Assembly: GCF_003058325.1 (NCBI RefSeq)
Contig: NZ_CP028843.1
Location: 2,142,001 to 2,206,000 of the forward strand
Length of the DNA stretch: 64,000 nt
Source of the DNA: Methylobacterium currus
GTDB lineage: Bacteria; Pseudomonadota; Alphaproteobacteria; Rhizobiales; Beijerinckiaceae
Direction of reading: 5' to 3'
A model generated the notes under the pieces. The model was not told the DNA's origin. It saw only the letters and a program-made list of their open reading frames with translations, and did no database searches. Below are positions 9,404-16,940 of the stretch, piece by piece (position 1 is the first letter of the stretch; every line of letters begins with the position of its first letter). The position numbers and the translations under genes were made by a program.

Positions 9404-10368
9404 GGCTTATTTGCATAATATTTGTATTTATATTTGTCCACGGGGCAAAGGCGCAGCCGCGCAGCGGCCAGGAAGTCGCGCGACAGAGAAGTGTCGTGCT
9501 GCCGTTCATTAGGTCTGCCACTGATTGCATTGCTCGTGAAGCACTAAAAGAAAATGACATTGAAGCGGCCATTCAGCAAAAGCGGCTCAGGTCGAAATTG
9601 GAAATTCCAATGCGACGCTGCGCCAATGAGCTTGATGCAATGGTCGCAATACACGACAGAGTTTACTACCCCGGCGCTGGAGAGGATTTTTTCCAAGGGC
9701 AATACGTTGACGACCTTCCGCGGGCGGTAGGACAGCGGATAGCCTCCGACTTGGCGAAACGGGCCGCGAATGCCTCAGCCGCCCATGAGCCTCAGGCGGC
9801 GCAGGACAAATTCGCCCTGATTGAGCGCGAGTCTGGAAGCAAAGCCAGTGGTGGCGCCGACGCAAACAGTCAGCGGCCCATAGGGGGTCGAGAGCCGGCA
9901 CCCAACCGCCCTCTGCCCCTGCCCGGCCAGCCTTCGTTTAGGCCGCCCAACTATGTCATGCCGCCTGGCACGACGGGTCGCACCGACGGAGCGTCGCCCC
10001 CAGCTTCGACCGTGCCTAAGACTGCAACGTCCGATGCCCACGAATGGTTGGCGCTCCTCGCCTTCGCGGCCTTCGGCTTCTTCCTGCACCATCTATCTAA
10101 GGTCAGAGCCAGAAAGCGCCGTCGAGACGACTTGCTGACGAAGTATGGCGACGAAGCCATCGTAGATCGTATCGTGGCGGCCAAGATGTGGCAGGGAATG
10201 ACTGCTGAAATGCTCCGGGATTCCTGGGGGGAGCCCGATGACATTGGATCAGATGTCTACAAGACCCGCACCACCGAAACGTGGAAATACGGGCGAACTG
10301 GAAGAAATCGATACATGAACCGCGTGATCGTCGAGGGCGGAGTCGTGGTCGGACACAAGCAGCGGTAG
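9400..10368 (+). CDS. Exported/membrane protein with BamE-like C-terminal domain, cargo gene
   Basis: A 322-residue protein whose ATG overlaps the stop of the previous cargo gene. It has a signal peptide (MRLICIIFVFIFVHGAKA), a Cys-containing helical N-domain to about residue 140, a Pro/Gly-rich linker (about 150-210), one membrane segment near 220 (WLALLAFAAFGFFLHHL), a basic stretch, and a C-terminal domain with MWQGMTAEMLRDSWGEP...TETWKYG...V.VEGG.VVG, the layout of BamE/SmpA-like folds. No phage structural role is apparent. Superinfection exclusion or envelope modification is a reasonable guess, not shown. Confidence 0.55.
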   Translation: MRLICIIFVFIFVHGAKAQPRSGQEVARQRSVVLPFIRSATDCIAREALKENDIEAAIQQKRLRSKLEIPMRRCANELDAMVAIHDRVYYPGAGEDFFQGQYVDDLPRAVGQRIASDLAKRAANASAAHEPQAAQDKFALIERESGSKASGGADANSQRPIGGREPAPNRPLPLPGQPSFRPPNYVMPPGTTGRTDGASPPASTVPKTATSDAHEWLALLAFAAFGFFLHHLSKVRARKRRRDDLLTKYGDEAIVDRIVAAKMWQGMTAEMLRDSWGEPDDIGSDVYKTRTTETWKYGRTGRNRYMNRVIVEGGVVVGHKQR

Positions 10369-10371
10369 TGT

Positions 10372-11208
10372 ATGCCCTTCCCCGTCAACGTTCCAGATGT
10401 CGACGGCGTCCCCCCGGTGACGTTCGCCCCTCAGTCCGGCGGCGACATCATCTTGGCGGCGGCCGACGCGGCGGGGATTGGCCCGCTCTTCGGCGTAGGC
10501 GTCGGCGGCGCCCCGCAATGGGGGCTCTATCGCCAGGGACGCCCGGCCGTGACGGCTGAGAGCGTCGTGGCGTTCGACCACAAGGCGGACTGGGCCGTCA
10601 GCGATCACCCCCTTGAGAAGGGTAGCTTCGAGTCCTTCAACAAGGTCGCGATCCCCTTCGATGTCCGCCTGATCTTCACGGCCGGCGGCACAGAGGCCAG
10701 GCGCGCGACGCTGCTCAACTCCCTACGCGCCATCGCCGGAGACCTGAACCTCTACGACGCCGTCACGCCCGAGACGGTCTACCGTGACGTCAACATCGTC
10801 CACCTCGACTACCGCCGCACCGCCCAGGCCGGAGCCGGCCTGCTGATCGTGGCGGTGTGGTGCCAGGAGATCCGCCAGACCTCGCCCAGCACCGGCGGCT
10901 CGGGATCCTCGACCGCGGCCCCGAGCGGGGCCGGGCAAGAGAATGGCGGCACCGTGCAGCCTTCGAGCGTGGACGAGACCGGCGGCGCTGGCGGCACCGT
11001 CAGCGACCAGAGCTTCAGCAATCCCGGCTTCTCGCCGGGCGGCAGCTTCGACCCCAACAACCCGGGCAGCACCACCGGGGTGCCGGCGGGCTCGTTCATC
11101 AACACGCCGATCCCGGACACGGCCATCCCGGACGGTCCGGGCGGCGGCGGCAACGTCGCCTCAGGCGAGATCGCCCTTGAGCCGATCGACGTGCCAGCAG
11201 GCCAGTAG
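10372..11208 (+). CDS. Dit-like baseplate protein
   Basis: A 278-residue protein. Residues about 45-170 fit the Dit-like phage tail N-terminal domain: WGLYRQGRPAV, a DHKADWAVSDHPLEKGSFES block followed by NKVAIPF, R..LL..L, LNLYDAVTPETVYRDVN and Y.RTAQAGAGLLIV...QEIR. The last 100 residues are low-complexity Gly/Ser/Pro and probably flexible. In Pam3-like and related contractile tails this protein begins the hub module. It follows the cargo genes by three bases, so the cargo is transcriptionally embedded in the tail operon. Confidence 0.75.
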   Translation: MPFPVNVPDVDGVPPVTFAPQSGGDIILAAADAAGIGPLFGVGVGGAPQWGLYRQGRPAVTAESVVAFDHKADWAVSDHPLEKGSFESFNKVAIPFDVRLIFTAGGTEARRATLLNSLRAIAGDLNLYDAVTPETVYRDVNIVHLDYRRTAQAGAGLLIVAVWCQEIRQTSPSTGGSGSSTAAPSGAGQENGGTVQPSSVDETGGAGGTVSDQSFSNPGFSPGGSFDPNNPGSTTGVPAGSFINTPIPDTAIPDGPGGGGNVASGEIALEPIDVPAGQ

Positions 11209-11517
11209 ATGCAGATCATCCCCCTGCGTCCCGTGCCGTCGCAGACAGTGATGGTGACGCTCGCCGGCCAGCTGGCGCAGATCGACATCTACCAGAAGGC
11301 CTACGGGCTGCACCTCGACCTGCGGGTGAACGACGCGCTGCTGCTCGCCGGTGCGGTCTGCCAGGACCGGAACCTGATCGTGCGCAGCGACTACATCGGC
11401 TTCGTCGGCGACTTGTGCTTCGTCGACACGCAGGGCACCGCCGATCCCACCTACGAGGGGCTGGGGACTCGGTTCGGGCTCGCCTACATCGAGGCCGGCG
11501 AACTCACGATCCGCTGA
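11209..11517 (+). CDS. Baseplate plug protein (Pam3 gp18-like)
   Basis: A 102-residue protein whose ATG follows the previous stop directly. Short beta-rich sequence with a start IIPLRPVPSQTVMVTLAGQ, a middle DIYQK..GL.LDL.VND, and the ending GLGTRFGLAYIEA, matching the small baseplate plug family found between the Dit-like protein and the hub in this tail type. Length is typical. It is the last gene before a 265-base gap, so the late operon may be re-initiated after it. Confidence 0.7.
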   Translation: MQIIPLRPVPSQTVMVTLAGQLAQIDIYQKAYGLHLDLRVNDALLLAGAVCQDRNLIVRSDYIGFVGDLCFVDTQGTADPTYEGLGTRFGLAYIEAGELTIR

Positions 11518-11545
11518 CGGCGGGTCTCGCATCCTTCGCCATTGC

Positions 11546-11576
11546 TTGACGGATTTTAATGATTTGCCGGTAGATA
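11546..11576 (+). promoter_or_regulatory. Candidate promoter of the antirepressor gene
   Basis: A perfect-looking -35 box TTGACG (11546-11551) sits in an AT-richer stretch of a gap between two baseplate genes. The -10 box is weak: TAGATA at 11571-11576 with 19-base spacing, or overlapping alternatives at 17-18. Transcription from here would give a leader of roughly 200 bases before the AntA-type gene. Phage or host sigma-70 use is inferred from the boxes only. Confidence 0.4.
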
Positions 11577-11670
11577 GAACTGGCGTGCGCTAAAAATGCC
11601 ACGCGCCGCCATCTTTCCGCAGCCCTTCAGGCAACCGAGACCCTGGGGTGTTAGGTTGCGGTTCTCGGAT

Positions 11671-11784
11671 CCTCCGCAAGGAGGTCGGCGGCGGGGCCCA
11701 GCCCTGGAAAAGCAAGCCCCGCCGCCCGTTCGCCGCTCCGGTTACCAGCCGGGGCAACTTCCCGATCGATGAGAGAGCATCGAT
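11671..11784 (+). promoter_or_regulatory. Structured leader with start-codon-sequestering hairpin
   Basis: Four hairpins follow each other before the antirepressor. First, CCTCC-gcaa-GGAGG (11671-11684), with a GNRA loop. Second, a perfect 11-bp stem (11687-11697 with 11716-11726) around an 18-base loop. Third, a 6-bp stem (11736-11741 with 11749-11754). Fourth, ATCGATG-agagag-CATCGAT (11765-11784), whose loop carries the purine-rich ribosome-binding site and whose 3' arm includes the first two bases of the ATG. The last hairpin would block initiation. The layout recalls antisense-RNA (C4-like) control of ant genes in P1-type phages, but sequence homology is not claimed. Confidence 0.55.
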
Positions 11785-12523
11785 GAGCGACAGCACGAAT
11801 ACCCCGTTCCCCGTGGTGCGAGAAGGCGTCATCGGCGCCGGCCTCGTCCAGACGACCGACGCGCGCGAGTTGCACGCGTGCCTAGGCGTTGGGCGGGACT
11901 TCACCACTTGGGTCAAGAAGCGCATCGCGCAGTACGGCTTCGCGGAGCACGTCGACTACGTCGTGATCGATTCCCCCAATCGGGGGGATCGATCCGGCCG
12001 CGGCGGCGATCGCCGGTCGGTGGAGTACCACCTGACCCTCGACATGGCGAAGGAGCTCGCCATGGTCGAAAACAACGAGCGCGGACGACGCGCTCGACGG
12101 TACTTCATCGAGGTCGAGAAGCGGGCACACGAGGCCGCGGCGATCGACATGAACGCGCTCGGCGGCATGGTGAAGCGCATCGTCGCGAAGCAGCTGTCGG
12201 AGGTCGTCCCGGCCCTCGTCCGTGAGCAGGTCGCCACCGGTCACAACGCAGTCATCCAGGGCGTCAGCGCCGGACAGGTGATCGAGATGGCGGGCGTCAC
12301 GGCGCGAAAAGGTCTGCGCGGGCTCCCGCGGTGGGTGTCGAGCCGGCTCTATCGGTTCCACGCCACCAAGGGCGTCGTCGTGCGGCTCGCCAGCCTCGGC
12401 AGCCGGCAGGCTTACGTGTTCGATCCGATGGTCAGCCGCGAGTGGCTGATGGAGGGCGGTAGGGCCGAGATCGAGCAGAAGGTCGCCGAGCGGCGCGGTC
12501 AGGGCGTACTGCGGCTCGTCTAA
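11783..12523 (+). CDS. AntA/AntB-type antirepressor
   Basis: A 246-residue protein. Residues about 20-115 form an AntA/AntB domain: VQTTDARELHACLGVGRDFTTWVKKR, with FAEHVDY, then YHLTLDMAKELAMVENNERGRRARRYFIEVEKRA (shown here in pieces). Family members counter phage repressors or act in phage DNA-binding regulation. The C-terminal half has a basic region and a possible helix-turn-helix (VIEMAGVTARKGLRGL). It lies between baseplate plug and hub genes, an unusual place for a regulator, and has its own promoter-like box and a highly structured leader. ATG 11783 is chosen by its fit to the leader hairpin and family N-terminus. Confidence 0.75.
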   Translation: MSDSTNTPFPVVREGVIGAGLVQTTDARELHACLGVGRDFTTWVKKRIAQYGFAEHVDYVVIDSPNRGDRSGRGGDRRSVEYHLTLDMAKELAMVENNERGRRARRYFIEVEKRAHEAAAIDMNALGGMVKRIVAKQLSEVVPALVREQVATGHNAVIQGVSAGQVIEMAGVTARKGLRGLPRWVSSRLYRFHATKGVVVRLASLGSRQAYVFDPMVSREWLMEGGRAEIEQKVAERRGQGVLRLV

Positions 12524-12593
12524 CGCAGGCGCGTCGGCAATCAGAGGAGGCGGAGGCGACGACCCGCCTCCGCCTGGTCGAGCACGAGACGCG

Positions 12594-13457
12594 ATGACCT
12601 TCAGCCGCAAGATGATCGATGTGTCGATCTCCCTGGCCTCCGGCTCCTACAGCGGAGGCGGCAACAAGGCGGACATCAAGGGGCACCGCGTCGTCGCTCT
12701 GATCCGCAAGCCCGGCGGCGCCGACATGGCGCAGCTCGAATGTGCGATCTTCGGCCTTCCGCTGAGCGTCATGAATCAGCTGACCACGCTCGGAACGCAG
12801 TTCAACCTGTTCTCGAAGAACGTCATCACCCTGAAGGCCTACGAAGAGGGCCAGCAGCCTGCGATGGTCTTTGAGGGCAACATCAACGTGGCCTTTGCGG
12901 ACATGCGGGCAATGCCTGAAACCTGCTTGCGGGTTTCGGCGCTCGCCGGCCTGTTTGCTGCGGTGAAGCCGGTCGATGTCACCAGCCAGAAGGGCTCGAC
13001 CGACGTCGCGCAGACGATGGAGCAGATCGCCAAAAAGGCGGAGCTGAAGTTCGAGAACAACGGCGTCGACACCAAGATCGTGAACCCCTACCTGCCCGGC
13101 TCGGCGCGCCAGCAGGCCCACGAACTCGCCAGGGCTGCGGGCATCAGCTGGATCATCGACAATGGGACGCTGGCGATCTGGCCCGCCGGCAAGACCCGGA
13201 AGGGACAGTCTGTCCTGATTTCGCCACAGACGGGCATGGTCGGATACCCTGCCTACACTCAGGCCGGGATCGACGTGACGACGCTGTTCAATCCGGCAAT
13301 TCAGTACGGCCGGCAGGTTGAGGTGCAGTCGGACCTGAAACCGGCGTGCGGGTCCTGGTCGATCATCAACCTGGATTACGCCCTTGAGGCCGAAGTGCCG
13401 AAAGGTAAGTGGTTCACGACCCTGACGCTGAACCGGATCATCGGAGCCTCGTCATGA
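12594..13457 (+). CDS. Baseplate hub protein
   Basis: A 287-residue protein. The N-terminus (MTFSRKMIDVSISLASG, then KGHRVVALIRKPGG), the GLPLSVMNQLTTLGTQFN block and the C-terminal part (PQTGMVGYPAYTQAG, LFNP.IQYGRQVEVQSDL) agree with baseplate hub proteins of contractile tails that precede the spike gene. In this family the protein has gpD/gp27-like hub folds. The stop overlaps the spike start by four bases (ATGA), indicating coupled translation. It follows the antirepressor by 70 bases. Confidence 0.75.
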   Translation: MTFSRKMIDVSISLASGSYSGGGNKADIKGHRVVALIRKPGGADMAQLECAIFGLPLSVMNQLTTLGTQFNLFSKNVITLKAYEEGQQPAMVFEGNINVAFADMRAMPETCLRVSALAGLFAAVKPVDVTSQKGSTDVAQTMEQIAKKAELKFENNGVDTKIVNPYLPGSARQQAHELARAAGISWIIDNGTLAIWPAGKTRKGQSVLISPQTGMVGYPAYTQAGIDVTTLFNPAIQYGRQVEVQSDLKPACGSWSIINLDYALEAEVPKGKWFTTLTLNRIIGASS

Positions 13458-14131
13458 GCGGCGGTGTCGGCGACGACAAGGATGTCGCGTCCCAACTCGG
13501 GCTGACCGACGGCAACTCGCCTCTCAATCAGCACCGGTACCTCACCGACCAGGCGCAGGCGCAGCATCGCACCCACTTCGTCGGCAAGATCGTGGCGGTG
13601 CATGGTGGCGGCCGCGACAGCCCGCCCACCGTCGACATCCAACCGATCGTCAAGCAGATGAACGGGGCCGGCAAGAGCCGGTCGCACGGCACGATCTACG
13701 GCATCCCCGCCACCCGCAGCATCGGCGGCGACAGCGTCATCATCAATGATCCGAAGGTGGGCGACGTCGGGTCATTCTCCGTCCTCGACCGCGACCATTC
13801 CTCGGCCCAGGCCAACGACTGGAGCGAGGCGAACCCGGGCTCGAAGCGCCGCGGGTCGATGTCGGATGCGGTCTACCACGGCCCGCTGCCGCGCAAGGCC
13901 GACAAGCCCAAGCAGTGGATTCACTTCACGGACAAGGGCGTCGAGATCCAGGACCGCAACGGCAACACCCTGGTGGGCGGCCAGGACGGCTGGAACCTGA
14001 ACGGCGTCGTCATCGACCGCGACGGCGCCATCAAGGCCCCGGGCGAGGTCACCGCGAAGGCCAAGGGCGCCTCGGTCACCGTCTCCCAGCACAAGCACCC
14101 CTCGACCGACAAGCCGATCCCGGGGACCTGA
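13454..14131 (+). CDS. Membrane-puncturing spike protein (Gp138 family)
   Basis: A 225-residue protein. An N-terminal OB-like region (GKIVAVHGGGRDSPPTVDIQP, then PVTRS-like and GDVGSFSVLDRDHS) is followed by a C-terminal repetitive beta stretch (IHFTDKGVEIQDRNGN, VVIDRDGAIKAPGEVTAKAKG) and a tip with SQHKHPSTDKP, whose His-x-His could bind a metal ion as in other phage spikes. This is the Gp138 type of central spike. The start overlaps the hub stop and the stop overlaps the next start, giving a tightly coupled hub-spike-wedge set. Confidence 0.8.
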   Translation: MSGGVGDDKDVASQLGLTDGNSPLNQHRYLTDQAQAQHRTHFVGKIVAVHGGGRDSPPTVDIQPIVKQMNGAGKSRSHGTIYGIPATRSIGGDSVIINDPKVGDVGSFSVLDRDHSSAQANDWSEANPGSKRRGSMSDAVYHGPLPRKADKPKQWIHFTDKGVEIQDRNGNTLVGGQDGWNLNGVVIDRDGAIKAPGEVTAKAKGASVTVSQHKHPSTDKPIPGT

Positions 14132-14481
14132 TGCGCAGCCTGCTCCTCGACACGGTCGCCTGGGACCTCTGCCAGGACACCGCCGGCAACATCGCCGTCG
14201 CGAGCAACCCCTACGCCATGGCGCAGGACGCCGCGACCGCGATCCGGACCTGGCAGGGCGACGTCTACTACGACACCCGCGCCGGCATCCCCTACCGCGA
14301 CCAGATCCTCGGCCAGCAGGTCCCGCTCTCCCTGGTGCGGTCCTACCTCGAAACCGAGGCCCTGACCGTCCCGGGCGTGGTCCAGGCGCGTGCCTTCTTC
14401 ACGCGGTTCGAGGGCCGCCACCTCTCCGGGCAGGTCCAGATCACCGACCGCGCCGGCGCGGTCTCCGCCGCCAGCTTCTGA
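14131..14481 (+). CDS. Baseplate wedge protein, gp25-like
   Basis: A 116-residue protein whose ATG shares a base with the spike stop. The sequence (DLCQDTAGNIAVASNPYAMAQDAATAIRT, split; then RDQILGQQVPLSLVRSYLE and VVQA....FEGR.LSGQVQITD) is of the gp25 / DUF2634-like wedge type, which has a lysozyme-like fold without activity and nucleates the sheath. Length fits. It sits between spike and baseplate J, the standard order. The assignment is from pattern and order. Confidence 0.7.
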   Translation: MRSLLLDTVAWDLCQDTAGNIAVASNPYAMAQDAATAIRTWQGDVYYDTRAGIPYRDQILGQQVPLSLVRSYLETEALTVPGVVQARAFFTRFEGRHLSGQVQITDRAGAVSAASF

Positions 14482-14492
14482 CACGAGCATCC

Positions 14493-15932
14493 ATGTCGAG
14501 CACCGCGATCCCGCGCCCGACCCTCGGGCCGACAGGCTATGTCGCGCCGGCCGAGAGCGCCCTGTACGCGGGCGCCATGGCCGACCTGCAACGGGCGTTC
14601 GGCGGCGGGCTCAACCCCGGCCCGAAGACCCCGCAGGGGCAGATGGCGACATCGATCGCTGCGCTGGTCGGCAACGTCAACGACATGTTCCTGCGCATCG
14701 TGTCCCAGACCGATCCGGCTTACGCGCAGGGCCGGATGCAGGACGCGATCGGGCGCATCTACTTCCTGGAGCGCCGCCCCGCGCAGCCGACCGTCGTGCA
14801 GGCGGTCTGCATCGGGCTCGAGGGCGTGACGATTCCCGCCGGCGCCCAGGCGCGCGCCGCCGACGACAACCTCTACGTCTGCCAGCAGACCGGCACGTTC
14901 GGCCCCTCCGGCACGATGACCTTGCCGTTCGCCTGCACCGCGCCCGGGCCCATCGCCTGCCCCGCCGGCGCGCTCTCGACGATCTACCAGGCGATCCCCG
15001 GGTGGGATACGATCACGAACCCGCAGGACGGCGTGCTCGGCGCGGTGGTCGAGGGCCGGGCGGATTTCGAGATCCGGCGGCGGCAGTCGGTGGCGCACAA
15101 CGCCGCCGGCCACCTGCCGGCGGTGCGTGGCGCGGTGCTGAGCGTGGATGGCGTCCTCGACGCCTTCGTGGTGCAGAACGACACCAACCTGCCGAAAACG
15201 ATCGGCGGCTACACGCTCTCGGCGAACAGCGTCTACGTGTCGGTCGCCGGCGGCGCGGCCGACGACATCGCTCGGGCGATCTGGACCCGGAAGGGCGTCG
15301 CGAACACCAACGGCTCGACCACCGTCACGGTGCTCGACACGGCCTCCGGCTACAGCCCGCCGTATCCCGCCTACGAGGTGCACTTCGACTACGCCCGGCC
15401 GCTGCCTGTCCTGTTCGAGGTCCAGATCAAGAACTCGGCGCTGGTGCCGGCCGACGCGACGCAGCAGATCCAGAACGCCCTGATCGCGGCCTTCGCGGGT
15501 GAGGATGGCGGCCCGCGCGCGCGGATCGGCGCTGAAATCCTGGCGAGCCGCTACTATGACCCGGTGCAGGCGCTGGGGCCGTGGGCGCGGATCGTGTCCT
15601 TGCGCATCGGCGCCTCGACCGTGCCCGACGCGACATTCATGGGAGCGATCGACGGGACGGCGTTGCAGGTCACGGCCCTGGGCTCGGGCTCGGGCGCGCT
15701 CGAGGTCGGCCAGACGATCCTCGACGACAACGGCGTGCTGCTGCCTGGCACCAGGGTCGCGTCCTACGCCACCGGCACGGGCGGCGCGGGCACCTACGCG
15801 CTGTCCACCCCCAACCCCGCCATCACGTCGCGCCGCCTCTACGCCGCGCAGCCCGACCAGTTCCGCGTGCCGGTCGGGATCGACCAGGTGCCCTCGCTCT
15901 CGGCCGCGAACATCATCGTCACGCTGGTATGA
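14493..15932 (+). CDS. Baseplate J-like protein with inserted beta module
   Basis: A 479-residue protein. The N-terminal GNVNDMFLRIVSQTDPAYAQG with AIGRIYFL, the central GVTIPAGAQARAADDNLYVC, ETDADFEIRRRQS-like segment (GRADFEIRRRQSVA) and DAFVVQNDTN are characteristic of baseplate J / gp6-type wedge proteins. Near the C-terminus, residues about 384-451 are a Gly/Thr-rich module (GTALQVTALGSGSGALEVG ... GTRVASYATGTGGAGTY) closely patterned on those in the sheath and terminator. The protein resumes with a normal J-type ending (FRVPVGIDQVP). Stop overlaps next start. Confidence 0.8.
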   Translation: MSSTAIPRPTLGPTGYVAPAESALYAGAMADLQRAFGGGLNPGPKTPQGQMATSIAALVGNVNDMFLRIVSQTDPAYAQGRMQDAIGRIYFLERRPAQPTVVQAVCIGLEGVTIPAGAQARAADDNLYVCQQTGTFGPSGTMTLPFACTAPGPIACPAGALSTIYQAIPGWDTITNPQDGVLGAVVEGRADFEIRRRQSVAHNAAGHLPAVRGAVLSVDGVLDAFVVQNDTNLPKTIGGYTLSANSVYVSVAGGAADDIARAIWTRKGVANTNGSTTVTVLDTASGYSPPYPAYEVHFDYARPLPVLFEVQIKNSALVPADATQQIQNALIAAFAGEDGGPRARIGAEILASRYYDPVQALGPWARIVSLRIGASTVPDATFMGAIDGTALQVTALGSGSGALEVGQTILDDNGVLLPGTRVASYATGTGGAGTYALSTPNPAITSRRLYAAQPDQFRVPVGIDQVPSLSAANIIVTLV

Positions 15933-16936
15933 CCGGGCCCGTCTACCCCCCGCAGCACAACCGGAGCACCGCGCCGGGCGGCCAGCTGCCGGAGACCGAA
16001 CAGCTCGACGTCTGGACGACGATCCTCAGCCAGTTCGCGAACAGCCCGATCCTGATCGGGATCCTGGAGAGCGAGGCGGCCGCGCTCGATCAGCGGCCCA
16101 ACCTCGACGACTTCTTCCGCCGCGTCCGCGACCTCGACACCGCCGAGGATTACGGGCTCGACATCTGGGGGCGCATCGTCGGCGTCAACCGGGTGCTGCA
16201 GGTCGTCACGAGCCGGTTCCTCGGCTTTGCCGAGGCTGCGGTGCAGGGCGACGGCACGATCACGGGTTTCAACGACGCCCTGCTGACCTACGGCGCCTGT
16301 CTCGGGTTCGCCGAGGCGCAGCCCGGGTCGGAGCCCTACGGCTACGGCACGTTCTTGCCGGCGAGCCCGATCCAGCAGGCCACGGATGAGACGTCGGCGC
16401 AGTACGGCCCATTCTACGACGGGTCGGTCACCACCCAGAATTTCCGGCTCGGCACGGAGGCCTATCGCCGGCTGATCTACGCCAAGGCCGCGGCGAACAT
16501 CTGCGGCGGGTCGATCCCAGCCATCAACGCCATCCTGCGGCGGATCTTCCCAGGTCGCGGCAACGCCTACGTCAAGGAGCGGGTGCCGGACAGCTACTTC
16601 GGGTTCGCCGAGGCCGCGTCGGTCCGGCCGAACTACATCCGCGGACTCAACACCCTCGTCGACTACCCGGGCCCGTACCTGGGTTTCGCAGAAGCCCGGC
16701 CCGGCGACGAGGCGCTGAACACCGCGCCCCTCTATGCGGGCGGCGTCGGCACCTCGCCGGCTTCGGGCAGCGCGCAGGTCGCCCCATTCTACGCCGGCCA
16801 GCCGAACCCCTACGCGGCCATCACCTACGCGTTCGAGTTCGACCTGACCCCCGTCGAGCTCGCGATCGTCCAGCAATCCGGCGTCCTGCCGACGCCGACC
16901 GGCGTGGCGGCCTCCGTCGTCATCCTCCCGAGGTAG
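15929..16936 (+). CDS. DUF2612 baseplate/tail protein with GFAEA repeats
   Basis: A 335-residue protein that starts four bases before the J stop. Residues 30-95 (LDVWTTILSQFANSP, YGLDIWGRIVGV) and 175-210 (LIYAKAAANICGGS-type helix) fit DUF2612, a family at the gpI-like position that links wedge and fibres. Four GFAEA motifs begin at residues 99, 126, 225 and 252; the pairs are 27 residues apart internally and 126 apart from each other. Related PFYxG motifs occur near 160, 266 and 285. The repeats suggest duplicated surface elements, perhaps fibre attachment sites. Confidence 0.7.
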   Translation: MTGPVYPPQHNRSTAPGGQLPETEQLDVWTTILSQFANSPILIGILESEAAALDQRPNLDDFFRRVRDLDTAEDYGLDIWGRIVGVNRVLQVVTSRFLGFAEAAVQGDGTITGFNDALLTYGACLGFAEAQPGSEPYGYGTFLPASPIQQATDETSAQYGPFYDGSVTTQNFRLGTEAYRRLIYAKAAANICGGSIPAINAILRRIFPGRGNAYVKERVPDSYFGFAEAASVRPNYIRGLNTLVDYPGPYLGFAEARPGDEALNTAPLYAGGVGTSPASGSAQVAPFYAGQPNPYAAITYAFEFDLTPVELAIVQQSGVLPTPTGVAASVVILPR

Positions 16937-16940
16937 CGAG

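Noticed and set aside
11641..11784. Calling the antirepressor leader a true C4 antisense RNA
   Set aside because: Hairpin layout and gene context are suggestive, but I could not find the required complementary segments by eye and cannot run a covariance search.
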